From contig CAJQUW010006373.1 of NCBI GenBank assembly GCA_907163375.1, positions 62,001-126,000 of the forward strand: a DNA stretch of 64,000 bases, read 5' to 3'. This stretch comes from Prostheceraeus crozeri. Its lineage: Eukaryota > Platyhelminthes > Polycladida > Euryleptidae. Of this stretch, positions 54,351 through 63,698 are shown one piece after another; the stretch's first letter is position 1; every line of letters starts with the position of its first letter. A model generated the notes under the pieces. The model was not told the origin of the DNA. It worked only from the letters and a program-made list of their open reading frames with translations, and made no database searches. The translations under genes were made by a program, and so were the position numbers.

Positions 54351-55913
54351 GTTAAACTTAAACATTATAAAGAAAATACATATGATAAATTATTATTTTT
54401 TGAATCTGGTATTAGAGGTGGAGTTTCATCAGTTTTAGGTAATAGATATGTTAAGTGTTATAATAAAAAAGTAAATCCTGATGATTATGGAGTAATGAAA
54501 CCTTTATCTCCAGAAGAAAGTGATCAGTTTATAAAATTGTTTAATCAAAATATAGAAGGACTTATATCAAATGAAGATAGTCAAGCAGCAGTTGATGAAA
54601 TCATGAGAGAAAACTATTTGTTATATTATGATTTTAATAGCTTATATTCTTCTTGCATGATACAAGAATTACCAACAGGTGAAATGTCATGGTGTAATAT
54701 TCTTGATTATCAAAAAACACATGATGGTGAAAATAATTTTGGTTATATATATGAAGTTGATTTAGTATATCCTGATGAAATAAAAGATGAAACAAAATAT
54801 TTTCCTTTCTGTCCCGAAAACAAAATTCCTAATATAGAAGATTTTTCAGATTATTAAAAATCTTTAATTCCTAAGAAATACAGACCAACAAAAAAACTTA
54901 TGTTAACACAAAGCAATAAAGGAAAGTATGTTGTTGAAGGAAGAATGCTAGATTGGTATTTAGATCATGGAATGATTCTCACCAAAATACATCGAAAACT
55001 ATTTTATCAAAAATCTAGGTGGTTAAAAAATTATATAGAGTTCAATATTGAAAAACGTAAAATAGCTAAAAGAAATAAAGATGATTTTGGAAACGTGTTC
55101 TTCAAATTAATGAATAATGCATTTTATGGTAAGACTTTAGAAAATGTGCGTAATAGACAAAATATTGAAATAGTTTATGATAAAGATAGGTTTCAAAATT
55201 TAACAAGGAAACCTACATATAAAAGAACTACTAGATTTAGTGATGAACTATGTGCTGTACATTTACGTCGAATTAGCGTAAAACATGACAAGTTTAATTT
55301 CATTGGATTCACTATATTAGAATTAGCTAAACTATTTATGTATAAATTTATATATGATTATTTAGCACCTGCTTATGGCAAAAACTATAAATTACACTTT
55401 ACAGATACCGATTCTGTTTTCTTAGAATTAACAATACCGTATAATTCTACACTTGATGAAGAAATAGATAAAATAAAAGATATCATTCATCCTTCTGATT
55501 TATGTAAAGTAAAAGATGAATTAGAAGGAAATGAAGATTTCATAACAGAAGCTATATTTTTAAAATCTAAATGTTACTGTTATGATACAACTAATAATAT
55601 TAAAACACATAAAACATTAAAAGGAATTTCAAAGGCATCAGTGGCTAATCAAATAACATTTCAAGATTATAAAAATGTATTATTTAATAATGAAATAAAA
55701 ACAGCATGTAATTATAGACTTAATTCAAAGAAACATAAAATGTATTTAAAAGAGGAACATAAATTAGCATTAGATCCATTTGATGATAAAAGAAAAATTT
55801 TACCTGATGGAATAACTACTGAACCTTTTTAATTTTCTAATTTCTAAGATAGACAAATTTGATCTATACATAAAATAAAAAAATATTATAACACTATATT
55901 TGTATATTTTTTA

Positions 55914-56679
55914 TCACTCGGTAAACAAATGTTCTATAACTCTATCATGAATTTTTTTATCAATATTAATTGTAATGAAGCCATAATCTTTTGACCAAGC
56001 ATTGTTACACGATTGTTTAAATTCATCTTTATTTCTTACACATAAATCTCTTAACAAATCACTTAAGTTTCTTGCATTTATTTCAAATAGTATAAATATA
56101 TTTGCATTCTTTCTAATAACACTTCCGTCTAATGAATACATACTTTGTGTTAAATAAAAAACACTACAGTTATTATGTCTACCTCTTGTGAAATAATTTC
56201 TCTGAACTGACTGATTTCTATCATTAACACAATCATCAAAAATTACACAATGTTTCATTGTTTTATCTAGTTTACTAGGATCTTGCATATTGCCACTATC
56301 ATCTATTAATTGTATCTTTATATGGTTATTTTTATTGGTTTCAACTAACTGATTATTTTTTGCTCTTCTTCACACCACGAACTTATTTCTTCTTCATCTT
56401 CAGATTTTTCATATTCTTTGAATAATGAAGCAATTGCTGTTTTTTTAAGATTATTTTCAAATCCATATTTTAAAAATTGATAGACGGGTTGTTCTGCTGT
56501 TGTTGTATAAATTATAAGATTGTTATAATCCAAAAAATTTGGAGTCGTTAAAATTTTAAATAATAGATACGTTTTACCACACCCTGATCTTCCACAAATA
56601 ACTGACAAAACTTTATTAGATAAATTTGGATGATGATTAAATTTAAGTTTTTTTTATTTAATGGTAGTACTTCACTCAT
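55914..56679 (-). pseudogene. Polinton packaging ATPase region (FtsK/HerA type), broken
   Basis: The minus strand carries a Walker A motif (ICGRSGCGKTYLLFKIL, ~56600-56560), a Walker B-like KHCVIFDDCV (~56250), the sensor-type SVFYLTQSMYSLDGSV, and a C-terminal DLLRDLCVRNKDEFK block. This matches the A32-like genome-packaging ATPases shared by Polintons, virophages and nucleocytoplasmic large DNA viruses. An ATG preceded by TTAAAA lies at 56679. It converges on the polymerase with an ~80-bp AT-rich gap. It is not a single open frame; about one or two breaks. Confidence 0.8.
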
Positions 56680-56758
56680 TTTTTAATAAAAAATTTTATT
56701 TTTATTTTTTTTGTTTCTAAAGAAGAAGAAGAAGATTAAACTTCTCTAGCTTCGCGTA

Positions 56759-56820
56759 GGAGTTTATACCTCTCGAACGGGAGTTTATACCTCCCGAACG
56801 GGAGTTTATACCTCCCGAAC
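56759..56820. repeat. Three 21-bp tandem units with hairpins at a gene 3' end
   Basis: AGTTTATACCTC(C/T)CGAACGG repeats at period 21 (56761, 56782, 56803). Each unit allows CTCCCG-AA-CGGGAG pairing. The array overlaps the stop codon of the minor capsid gene. Confidence 0.85.
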
Positions 56821-57594
56821 CAAAAGATCTATCATAATCTCTTCACCTCCAAAATTTATTTCTTGTCCTTTCTCATCAGTGATTCTAATGTTAATGATGT
56901 TAATAGTTTTTCTTGTATTAGGAAAATATATTAATGTTTGTGGAAATACATTTAATCTATAACCAATGGGTACAGTAAAAGCTGGAAAACTGAATATTAA
57001 ATTTGATAATTTACCATTTATATATCCTCCTTCAATAATGTCACAATGTACAACAATTGAATTTATTTCAGTTATTTTTGGAATCTTCTCACCTAAATGA
57101 TAACCTTGACTATAGGTTTGTTTATTAAATCCTAATAGCTTTGACAATGATCTATCATGATTAAAATCAACTTGATGATTTTCGTCTAAAGTAAGAGAAA
57201 ATTTATTAACTGCCGGTTCAACTGCAAAATGCAATTGTTTCTTATCTTTAAATGATATACCTAAATGTCTCTTAATTTCATTTGATATTGATTCGACTTC
57301 GTAAGAACCAGGAAGAAAAGTTAGTATTTTCCATGTTTTGCCTTTATCAGTAGAATATCTAAATTGATCATTCACATCTTTTATAACATTTTGAATAGTG
57401 TTAAATGTAGAGAAACTAGTCAATGCAATTTGATAATTTTTATTTTGTTCCAAATGTAGAATGGGTTCTAAATTACAAGTGTGTGATGAAGTAGTTGTTA
57501 TAATTTTTAACGTCGTACTAAATTTTGATGAACCCAAAATCTCTGTCAAATTTTCTAAATGATTATTAATTTTGTCTAAATCTGCTGAACACAT
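56806..57594 (-). CDS. Polinton minor capsid (penton) protein, 262 aa
   Basis: Resembles the single-jelly-roll minor capsid protein of Polintons that forms the vertices. Recognisable blocks are IALTSFSTFNTIQNVI, FRYSTDKGKTWKILTFLPGS, YEVESISNEIKRHLG, KLLGFNKQTYSQGY, and a C-terminal PIGYRLNVFPQTLIYFPNTR with a final beta-rich tail. The length is typical. The ATG (MCSADLDK) follows CTAAAA. It is on the same strand as the ATPase and the next upstream gene, so possibly a co-regulated late block. The frame is open. The stop lies within the tandem hairpin array. Confidence 0.8.
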   Translation of the reverse strand: MCSADLDKINNHLENLTEILGSSKFSTTLKIITTTSSHTCNLEPILHLEQNKNYQIALTSFSTFNTIQNVIKDVNDQFRYSTDKGKTWKILTFLPGSYEVESISNEIKRHLGISFKDKKQLHFAVEPAVNKFSLTLDENHQVDFNHDRSLSKLLGFNKQTYSQGYHLGEKIPKITEINSIVVHCDIIEGGYINGKLSNLIFSFPAFTVPIGYRLNVFPQTLIYFPNTRKTINIINIRITDEKGQEINFGGEEIMIDLLVREV

Positions 57595-57658
57595 TTTTTA
57601 GTTAAAATTTTAAATAAATTTTTTTTTTAAAAAATTAGAAACAACATATTTCAGCTAC

Positions 57659-57689
57659 GGGCGAAGCCCTTAAAGACATCAGAGATGTC
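57659..57689. repeat. Hairpin pair at a gene 3' end
   Basis: GGGC-GAA-GCCC (57659-57669) and GACATC-AGA-GATGTC (57675-57689). A reverse-orientation relative of the pair at 51542-51571, with a loop change. Confidence 0.85.
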
Positions 57690-58500
57690 CGGTTATACTT
57701 TTATAATCCTCTTCATTTAGAATCTTCTTTTCTAACAGTCTTTTCGATATAGCATGAATTTCATTGAAACTAGAATTATGTCCTTCTTTTATTGCAGATA
57801 TTAAAATATTTAATCTATTTAATAATTCTTGCGGATCATCTGGTAAAAATATGGTTGTTTCTGTTTTCTTTTTTTCAGATAAACCTTTTCCTACTTTAAC
57901 TCCCGTTGATAATAAATTTTCTAATTGTTTCTAACGTCTTAGAGATTTTACTGCACCAACTCTATCTAACATAGCTTTATATTTTATAAGATCTTCTACA
58001 GCATAATTATTTAAAGCTGCTCCTCTTAAAAGATTAACAAAATTTCTATCTAAATTAAAGGGAGATTTATCTGGTGAAAAAATTAAACCTCGAAAAGGTT
58101 GTGGAAATATTTCTTTTTGTCCGAGATAAAATCTAGGTATTATTTTTCCATCTATAAATGAAATAGAATGTTCAAATTGCATAGATTTTGGTAATTTCTT
58201 ATTAATGTTTGATTCTAGTAATCCATAGTCATCTAATATAGTTTTGTGCTCTGGATCTGTTATATCAATTTGTTTATCATTATTTGTACTTTCTTTTTCA
58301 AGAGTTTTAAATGGTTTCATAGTTTTCTCAAAATCAGTTTTTACTTGCTCGGTTTGCTGCATTTTTTCAAACATATCAGATTGAATACCAGCTTTTATCA
58401 TTCTATGTTGAAGATGATTTTCTTTCATAATATTTCTTTGTTTTATTAACTCTTCTAATTGTTTTATTCTTTTGAAATTATCAGCTCTAATTTTATCCAT
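57690..58500 (-). pseudogene. Polinton conserved-type accessory region (PY-like?), broken
   Basis: The ATG at 58500 (MDKIRADNFKRIKQLEEL) begins an N-terminal coiled coil. A folded segment follows (FEHSISFIDGKIIPRFYLGQ, PFRGLIFSPDKSPFNL, LLRGAALNNYAVEDLIKYKA), and the region ends with a helical tail (LLNRLNILISAIKEGHNSSF) near 57690. The position beside the penton gene and the repeated hydrophobic helices recall the conserved but uncharacterised PY-type proteins of Polintons. I cannot confirm this. It is not one open frame; about one break. Confidence 0.5.
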
Positions 58501-58621
58501 TTTTAAAATATAATATTTGAATTTTGTGGTAACATTGGAATACAGCAAAAACATTTTACTGAACAAATTATTTTTTTATTGCTTTGTTGTTTGACATCTT
58601 TTCGTTTAAAGTTTTCTCGTT

Positions 58622-59320
58622 TTAAGTTTTGTTTAATAAAGTTTTGTTTAATAAAGTTTTGCTTAAATTTTCGCTTAAAGTTTTTAGCTCTTCTAAAAAA
58701 ATTTTGTCATTTTCTTCATAAGAAATTTTACCACCAGTAAAAGTTTTACCATCACTAGAAATTTTGCCATCCTGTTTATTCTTATCATCAACTTTTTCGG
58801 ACTGTAATTGAAAGGTTTGATTTACTTCATTAGCTATTTGATCAAATTTTTCAATCTCATCTAACGTAATAACATTATCATCACATACTCTTTGAAAGTA
58901 GTCATAGACTTCTTTAATATGTAAATGCTTAGTTTTTAATGATTTTCGTTTCTTAGTTATTAAAGATTTATCTAACATTGTAACAAGTGAAGTTGCAAAA
59001 ACACCCGTACCTGTTAAAGCTGTAGCAACTACTGGAATTACTAAAACACCTGAAGATATAACAATTGTTAAAGCACCTAAACTTATTGTTAAGAATATGC
59101 CAATTCCTTGTGTTACATTCTTAACTTTACTCCATCTCTTTCTTAATTTTTTATAATGCTCTAATCTTAATAATAATTGAGATTCCTTATCTTTCATATA
59201 ACGTACTCTATCTTTGTGTTTTTCTTTGTTCATTTTTTCAATGTTAATCTTTTCAATGTCCATTAAAGTAGAACTACGTTCATATGATAACGAAGGATAT
59301 ATTCTTGAGGTTCCTTCCAT
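58622..59320 (-). CDS. Polinton membrane-type protein, 232 aa
   Basis: The N-terminal part is basic and helical (DIEKINIEKMNKEKHKD, HYKKLRKRWSKVKNV). Two adjacent hydrophobic segments follow (GIGIFLTISLGALTIVIS and VLVIPVVATALTGTGVFATS), then a basic stretch and a Lys/Glu/Ser-rich tail ending in repeated LLNKT. This suggests a membrane-anchored or membrane-active element protein; no family is recognised. It is the gene nearest the right terminal repeat. A short diverged copy of its start lies next to the left terminal repeat (~43783-43820). The frame is open. Confidence 0.55.
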   Translation of the reverse strand: MEGTSRIYPSLSYERSSTLMDIEKINIEKMNKEKHKDRVRYMKDKESQLLLRLEHYKKLRKRWSKVKNVTQGIGIFLTISLGALTIVISSGVLVIPVVATALTGTGVFATSLVTMLDKSLITKKRKSLKTKHLHIKEVYDYFQRVCDDNVITLDEIEKFDQIANEVNQTFQLQSEKVDDKNKQDGKISSDGKTFTGGKISYEENDKIFLEELKTLSENLSKTLLNKTLLNKT

Positions 59321-59353
59321 TTCTCAAGTTCCTTCCACTTTTGTTTCTTCCAT

Positions 59354-59858
59354 TTTTAAAGAAATATTATTAGTCACATGATATATTTTAAAAACCTGAA
59401 AGATGGAAAAAATTCATGAATTTGAAATTCTCAACTTTTATGATTTTCGGTGTCCAGGAACGGTCATGATTTTCAAGGTAAAAATTGTAATTCTCAAATT
59501 TGAGATTCTTAACTTTTCTGATTTTTTTCGGTGTCCTGGAACGGTCATGATTTACAAGGTAAAAATTGTAATTCTCAAATTTGAGATTTTGAAAAATTTG
59601 AAAATTGGGTATTTTTAAAAACGCCCAAATTTGTGAATTTAGGTCTTCATAACCTGAAAAAGGGTTCAAATTCATGAATTTATGTCGTTTTTAAAAAGTA
59701 CCATTTTTGAAAAAATGGTACTTTTTGAATGGACTAAATTCATGTATTTAGGTCTTAAAAACCTGAAAAAGGGTTCAAATTCATGAATTTATGTCGTTTT
59801 TAAAGATACCATTTTTTTGAATTTTATGGTGTCCTGGAACGGTCTTTTGCCCATTACT
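59354..59858 (-). repeat. Polinton right terminal inverted repeat (505 bp)
   Basis: Exact complement of 43243-43747 by direct reading, including the inner 16-bp hairpin (59693-59726) and direct repeats. It is followed by the target duplication TCTGTC. Confidence 0.95.
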
Positions 59859-59951
59859 TCTGTCAATTCAGACAAATGACGACCGTGAGGACATACAATC
59901 TTCCACTGCCTCTCGGTGACTCTTGCGAGATCGATAGCAAGGTCTCTGCTA
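59859..59951 (+). pseudogene. Old retroelement-like frame, piece 4 of 4
   Basis: After the Polinton duplication TCTGTC the old frame continues as IQTNDDREDIQSS. In the next frame it ends FHCLSVTLARSIARSLLARI-SL with a TAG, the usual C-terminus (LYGRLS.TLVR.IAR..L.R) of this protein group. One frameshift separates the two stretches. Confidence 0.5.
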
Positions 59952-61495
59952 GCTCGTATTTCTCTTTAGTTTTTTGCAGGCTTTATTACTTTTTTTACTT
60001 GGTGTAGTGCTGTACCTTTAGGACAATTACTTTGTCAAAAAACAAAAGCATGGTCAAAGGGCCTGTTACAACAGAATTGTCATAGATCTATGCTGTAAGT
60101 AAATATTCATATCTATTGACAGCGGGCTTAAATGTCATTTTCTAATGCATGCAAATCCAATGATATTTACCGGACATAAGTGAAGAAAATGGCATTTAAG
60201 CCCGCTGTGAATAGATTTCTTATTCGGGTCATAATAACAACCAATTGAATCGGGCTTTAATTACGATAATTCGAAGCCACTCACGTACCCTCGGATTATA
60301 GTAATTAAGGCCCTCATCATTTGGTTATTAAGTCAAGCTTAGTCAATATTAGCTAGCAGACTGCATCCTACGGTCTACACGTATAGAAATCATTGTGCAA
60401 AATTGAGTCATAAATGGTGCGTTAGAATCATTTATACTTAGCAGTCAAAATTCAACTGCTGATTTCTAATTGTGGATTGATGCAATTTTTGCTGTTATAT
60501 AATTCTATAATTCAACAAATAAAGCTTCACTTCTTATCTGAATAGTTTTGTGGTCCTACACCCTTTCAGTTAATTATGATAATTGTCATTGATTGTGATC
60601 TTTTGCTCTTTCGGTGCCGGTAGTTTAAGTGACATGATCAAACTCAAGAAAGTATTCCCTCTAATAAGACTGAGCATTAAATTAAGGCACTTCGAAGCTA
60701 ATTTAGGACGTCATGACACGGCGGATTTGTAGAATGCCATTCTTTCTTCTGTATAGCTATCATGATCAGTCAATTTCTTGGTAATTTCTTCAAAACTGAA
60801 AAAATGCACATCTCACATTTGGTACCGGGTCTCAACCCGAGTTCATGTAATAAAATCGAAACTGCATGCACATTAGGTATATGATCAATACTAAGCTGCT
60901 ACTGTGCCTAATATACTCGTACTTGCTCTATGCTGTCAAATGTCACCTTTTTCGAAAAGTGACTCAAGCTGAAGCCATGGTATTTTCGGTCGGCTCCGGT
61001 TCCGTCCCGTCACCATGGCTCCGGCTCCAGAACCCTGCTCTTTAGTTTCGAATAAGCTACGTATTTACGCGCTCTGAGTTTTTTAATAAAAACTTGCAGT
61101 CACATACACATTGCCAAAGCTTTTGTAAGCAAGCTTGTGGAATTTGAGCAAGGATTTTCTGCATTCTTGTTTAAATTTGCATGCTTGATTAACCTACTTC
61201 AGTTGCTTAGATTTTTTAATGTATGTAGGCCTCTAAATAGCTGGATGTGTGACTGTGGAAGCATTTTTTTAAATACGTACCAGGATTGTTCTACGCTCTT
61301 GTTCAATGTTGCATGCGGGATATGCGCACTCCAAATTTTTGGCTGCTTAATGCATGTACCACATGTATGCATTTCCAGCTAGGCCGTCAAAGTTAGGTGA
61401 TTCAAAATCCAGCTGGCATGTGATTTTCCGTCTGCAATTAGATTTTTACTCATGTAAGCCAATTCTTTGATGAGATTGTGTAATTTTCTTTTCAG
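59952..61495. other. No gene recognised; inverted repeat at 60111-60216
   Basis: Non-coding, possibly intron upstream of the exon at 61496. Arms 60111-60143 and 60184-60216 (33 bp, two mismatches, core ACAGCGGGCTTAAATG) enclose a 40-bp loop, a small MITE-like palindrome. A weaker inverted pair (GGGCTTTAATTAC / GTAATTAAGGCCC) lies at ~60253-60313. Confidence 0.5.
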
Positions 61496-61674
61496 AAGTT
61501 CTACGATATTTCGCAGAAGACGACTGCTGTGACGACGCTGCCCCAGGAAAGGTCTGCTGCGTAAATGTGAACATTGCCGCAGTTGTCTCAGCAGTTTTGG
61601 CAATCATTCTCATTACTGTTCTATGTTTCTGCTGCATAAAATGCAGATGTTTTTGTAAAATGCGATGGAAATAA
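61496..61674 (+). CDS. Last coding exon of a small type I membrane protein
   Basis: A pyrimidine-rich acceptor (TTTTCTTTTCAG) precedes the exon. With two leading bases completing a codon, the frame reads VLRYFAEDDCCDDAAPGKV, then CC, a transmembrane helix (VNIAAVVSAVLAIILITVL), a Cys-rich juxtamembrane stretch (CFCCIKCRCFC) and KMRWK with TAA at 61672-61674. Cys pairs before the membrane and a palmitoylation-prone CC cluster after it recall Shisa-like and similar small adaptor proteins, without a clear family match. The acceptor phase (needs one base) equals the donor phase of the exons at 9091, 15931 and 20445. Joining them would give a leader, short ectodomain, helix and tail of ~98 residues, but intervening exons may exist and the ~41-52 kb gap is filled by transposons. 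Confidence 0.6.
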
Positions 61675-63630
61675 CATCATGATATTTCTAGAAACGATTT
61701 GGTGCTTTAATTATAGAATATCATAACGGAATTCCTGCTCGAATATACAGTGGTGGCGGCAAAGGTGGCATATACAGTGGCATATTTTTTATTAGTATGA
61801 ATTTTGCGACTCTTTCGACTAATAGAGTGGTTCCTTTATGAATAAATGCTATCAAAATCAGTCTATGACATGATTGCGCTGTATGGCGATGTATTCTTAC
61901 TCGCAAGCGCACGGGTTTCTCCTTAAGGCTATGGTTACACGTCAAAATACCGTGGATATCTAAATATCTTCGCTAGATACGCGTATCATCTCTTTGCAGG
62001 TTACGTGCGCATGCGTGTAAGTTGAGACAATAAAAATCTGAAATTTGAGTTTTGGTTTTTAATATTCCTATGTGAATACCGTAAAAGAAATACACGGTAC
62101 TTTTTCATTAGATTCGAGATTCTTGTAGACATATATAATAAAGATAATCGAAGTTTATTCTATAGGTTACCTCAATGCAACCACTTTATGAACACACTCT
62201 CGGTAAAGCTTTTAAAAGATCTCCTCTTTCATCAACTATGTGCTATTAAACATATTTTAAACTGAATTTCTAAGTTAATTTTTTTGATTTTTATGAACTT
62301 CGCAAAAAAATATCAGCATGTCCCTACTTTCACCGCCACCAAAGTACACTGTAAAGCCCACATGAACAAGTCCATGTATTTTGTGATTCTGGTGGATTGA
62401 GGATATCTTGATTTGTGTTGAGGATACAATATTTTATCTTCCACTTTCATAGAGTTGCAGCAGTAAAGTAAGAAATAGTGCCTTCTATACAAGCTAGTAT
62501 ATGTACAACTGTCTCGTCTTGCTTCGACCAAAAATCAGTTTGGCAACGAATCACTCTGTTCACGTGCAATGAAAGTTTCCTTATTCGAGGATTTCAATAG
62601 AAGCTATTATATTGATGCATCAGAATATCGAGCAGCAGTCGGAAACAATATAGCAATCCATCGTTGAATGAATCACAAATACGACGAGGCTGCATCATGA
62701 GATTGGACGAAATCGTGTCATACTGTAGCTTACTGCTACAAGTCATGCGAGCGAACTGGCAAGGCATTATCCTCCACATGCACGGTGCATTTTTTCATTT
62801 AAAGTTTTTTAGTCACCATTGGTGCATTTGAATACAGACGTATGCTTGAATAATCGAAAATGATGTTCTTGAATTCACTCTGGATGTTGCCCTGCATAGC
62901 CACCATTGTTTTCTGAATAAAGTACCTGTTATAATAAACCATTCCTGTTAATTGCTATTTTCATTAACTTTTAGTTGATAAGTTAGCAAAGCCAATGCTA
63001 TAAAATACTGAAAATGTCGCAATCCACTTAAAAATTATTTCATGCAGATATTCGGATTGATATAAAAAAGTTCTCGGCTCATTGAGAACCCACCGTCCAG
63101 TGTGTCCATGGCCCCATCCCTTTCGCCATCCATGCAGATTGATTATTTAGAAATATTTGAGCTTTTATATCATTCGTTTTTGTGCGCTAACTCTGTGAAG
63201 AGAATCATTCCCCAGAAGATCTAGAGGAGGAGTCATCCCCCAATTTCATTGTGTTTAAGATCAAGAAGTATGCGATTTCACTATAAGCACTAAAAATAAT
63301 GATGTAGTCATACCAGGAAAATATGGCAAAACTGTTGGCCGGTTGGCATCAACTGTAGCAAATCAAGGAATTCAACATGGAACTTTACACCCATTGCCTA
63401 AAATTTCCCGACATTCATGTAAACCCCATCAAGATGATGTGGGCTTGAATACACTGAAACCTCCCTTGCTGGTCAAATAAGTTTAATTGCTAGTGTTTCT
63501 TGTTTTGGCTTTTGATGATTTCGCAGTTTTTTGCCCTAAACCAATTCGTGTCTTACATGTAGGCCTATTCATTACGCATATGATATAGGCTACTACTGAT
63601 ATCAGGGTTTGCACGATGAGAAGGTCCAAG
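61675..63630. other. No gene recognised; likely 3' flank
   Basis: AT-rich DNA without a supported coding frame. The first few hundred bases may be the 3' untranslated region of the exon ending at 61674. Confidence 0.4.
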
Positions 63631-63698
63631 TCTATAGATTTAATGTACGAGTTTCCGAAGGAACGGGGCTTCGGAGACTCGTGCATTAAATCTATGGA
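63631..63698 (+). ncRNA. Candidate hairpin RNA (30-bp stem, 8-nt loop)
   Basis: The left arm 63631-63660 and right arm 63669-63698 pair over 30 positions. The only three non-Watson-Crick positions are T opposite G, so a plus-strand RNA would be fully paired with three G-U wobbles around a GAACGGGG loop. Size (68 nt) is close to a microRNA precursor, but the stem has no bulges, so a small MITE is an equal alternative. Confidence 0.35.

Larger units (their letters stand above)
51184..55832 (+). pseudogene. Polinton protein-primed family B DNA polymerase region, broken
   Basis: Signals occur in the expected order. A C2H2 finger (FYCNLCKKKLQTKRSYQSHL) lies near 51200. A Polinton-type N-terminal module with NEDDYCFLWSIIAHLHP is near 51990. 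A coiled coil spans ~52480-52850, and a second Cys/His finger (FPCLQCMTSFRTKEEMNRHL) is near 52935. Then come the exonuclease block YCDFEAYN, a Cys/His cluster with KVKDHDHLNGLYRGAAHHSC, NGSKYDFHLV, the ESGIRGGVSSVLG block, palm motif A (YYDFNSLYSSCM), motif B (MNNAFYGKTLEN) and motif C (FTDTDSVFLEL). This enzyme copies the element by protein priming. Five to seven GC-rich double hairpins are read within it. It is not a single open frame; a small number of breaks. Confidence 0.9.
43243..59858. mobile_element. Polinton/Maverick, 16.6 kb, young fossil
   Basis: The element starts AG, ends CT, and is flanked by the 6-bp direct repeat TCTGTC (43237-43242, 59859-59864), the target-duplication size of Polintons. 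The terminal inverted repeats are 505 bp with no difference seen. It contains the Polinton gene set: protease, integrase, major and minor capsid proteins, fibre-like protein, protein-primed family B DNA polymerase and FtsK/HerA-type packaging ATPase, plus accessory frames. Composition is far more AT-rich than the surroundings, interrupted by GC-rich hairpins. Termini and most genes look whole, but roughly half a dozen breaks affect the polymerase, major capsid, ATPase and one accessory region. I regard it as a recent but inactivated copy, or one affected by assembly error. Confidence 0.95.

Noticed and set aside
55833-55913. A GC-rich hairpin expected between the convergent polymerase and ATPase
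   Set aside because: I looked for one and found only AT-rich sequence, so the 3'-end hairpin idea does not hold for every gene pair.
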